A DNA stretch of 64,000 nucleotides. It comes from Bifidobacterium pullorum DSM 20433 (GTDB lineage Bacteria; Actinomycetota; Actinomycetes; Actinomycetales; Bifidobacteriaceae). Within the stretch, counting starts at the first letter, position 1; each line of letters starts with the position of its first letter. The position numbers were made by a program, and so were the translations under genes. Positions 63,746 to 64,000 of this stretch are shown here, piece by piece. Location: the NCBI RefSeq assembly GCF_000771405.1, contig NZ_JDUI01000012.1, positions 1-64,000 on the forward strand, given 5' to 3'. The notes beneath the pieces were generated by a model, which was given only the letters and a program-made list of their open reading frames with translations, was not told the origin of the DNA and did not search any database.

Positions 63746-63913
63746 CCTTCCGTCGCATAGGCACCGTGCTCATGCGTCGGAAGGACCAGTTCGGGCATGT
63801 CAGGAGGCCCTTCTGTTGCATGAGCACGAAGCCCATGCGACAGAAGGGCCATGGGGCGAGCATAAAATGGTCCCTTTGACGCAGGGGAACAAGCCTCCTG
63901 CCTCAAAGGGACC
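63746..63913. repeat. Three successive long hairpins
   Basis: Three inverted repeats follow each other: 63746-63784 (13-bp arms), 63806-63850 (16-bp arms) and 63869-63913 (17-bp arms). Each has exactly one non-Watson-Crick position and loops of 11-13 bases. Arms share a CCTT or CCCTTT start but differ otherwise. No gene is seen in 63590-64000. Confidence 0.8.
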
Positions 63914-63921
63914 GATGCACA

Positions 63922-63975
63922 CCGATCAGCTGACGCCGATGCGCCGATACCGGTGCGGGCCGATCAGCTGACACC
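63922..63975 (+). repeat. Pair of 16-base direct repeats at the window edge
   Basis: CCGATCAGCTGACGCC at 63922-63937 and CCGATCAGCTGACACC at 63960-63975 differ at one base and are 38 bases apart; another partial GCTCAGTTGGTGCC follows at the window end. Each contains the palindrome CAGCTG. Confidence 0.6.
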
Positions 63976-64000
63976 AGAGCGCGCCGCTCAGTTGGTGCCG

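Noticed and set aside
63746..63913. A second CRISPR array
   Set aside because: The units are inverted repeats with different sequences, not direct repeats with regular spacers.
63090..63971. Thr/Met-rich frame overlapping the lipoprotein gene
   Set aside because: It is the shifted frame of the Asp-codon repeats and has no ribosome site.

Overview
The window is a piece of a Bifidobacterium chromosome, an inference from several signs. It is GC-rich, its two tRNA genes encode CCA, and it carries a type I-E CRISPR-Cas system with a repeat ending in GATGATCC. It also holds a complete locus resembling the B. longum hyp system for beta-L-arabino-oligosaccharides, plus actinobacterial housekeeping genes (murT-gatD, dnaB, ftsY, amtB-glnB-glnD). 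The species cannot be fixed from the sequence alone.

Region 1 (1-13.9 kb) is the defence island. The trailer end of a CRISPR array (8 repeats visible, continuing left of the window) is followed by an intact IS110-family insertion sequence, a small DUF4160-DUF2442 pair, a frameshifted XRE regulator and then the eight-gene type I-E operon cas3-cse1-cse2-cas7e-cas5e-cas6e-cas1-cas2. The array lies on the cas3 side, and no repeats follow cas2. A tRNA-Ser(GGA) gene and its terminator close the region.

Region 2 (14-20.5 kb) has a large protein of unknown function and, divergent from it, an ABC-type permease overlapping an ATPase whose Walker A motif has lost its lysine. An HD-domain hydrolase and upp follow.

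Region 3 (20.8-37.8 kb) is a carbohydrate locus on the minus strand. It encodes a solute-binding lipoprotein, two permeases, a GH127 beta-L-arabinofuranosidase (HypBA1-like), a giant cell-wall GH121 beta-L-arabinobiosidase (HypBA2-like) and a cell-wall GH43 enzyme. A divergent LacI-family regulator probably controls it. Matching palindromic operators overlap the predicted promoters of the binding-protein gene and of the GH121 gene. The surface enzymes would cut arabinan chains of plant hydroxyproline-rich glycoproteins, the ABC system would import the disaccharide, and the cytoplasmic GH127 would split it.

Region 4 (38-48.3 kb) is mainly housekeeping: a glycerophosphodiesterase, an aldo/keto reductase, an AarF/UbiB kinase-like membrane protein with a small phasin-like protein, a half-length aquaporin, the dnaB-murT-gatD cluster, and a DUF4143 ATPase with an AT-rich leader.

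Region 5 (48.5-55.2 kb) is a LytTR operon with two complementary half-kinases and a sortase-anchored surface protein, then a dense cluster of DnaA-box-like 9-mers with no dnaA nearby, then a MATE exporter.

Region 6 (55.2-64 kb) is nitrogen control (amtB-glnB and a GlnD without ACT domains), ftsY, a TetR regulator, a GT2 glycosyltransferase, tRNA-Lys, an Asp-rich repetitive lipoprotein and a triple hairpin array.

Three related long palindromes (about 20.6, 37.9 and 55.1 kb) all sit between convergent gene ends and look like one dispersed repeat family.
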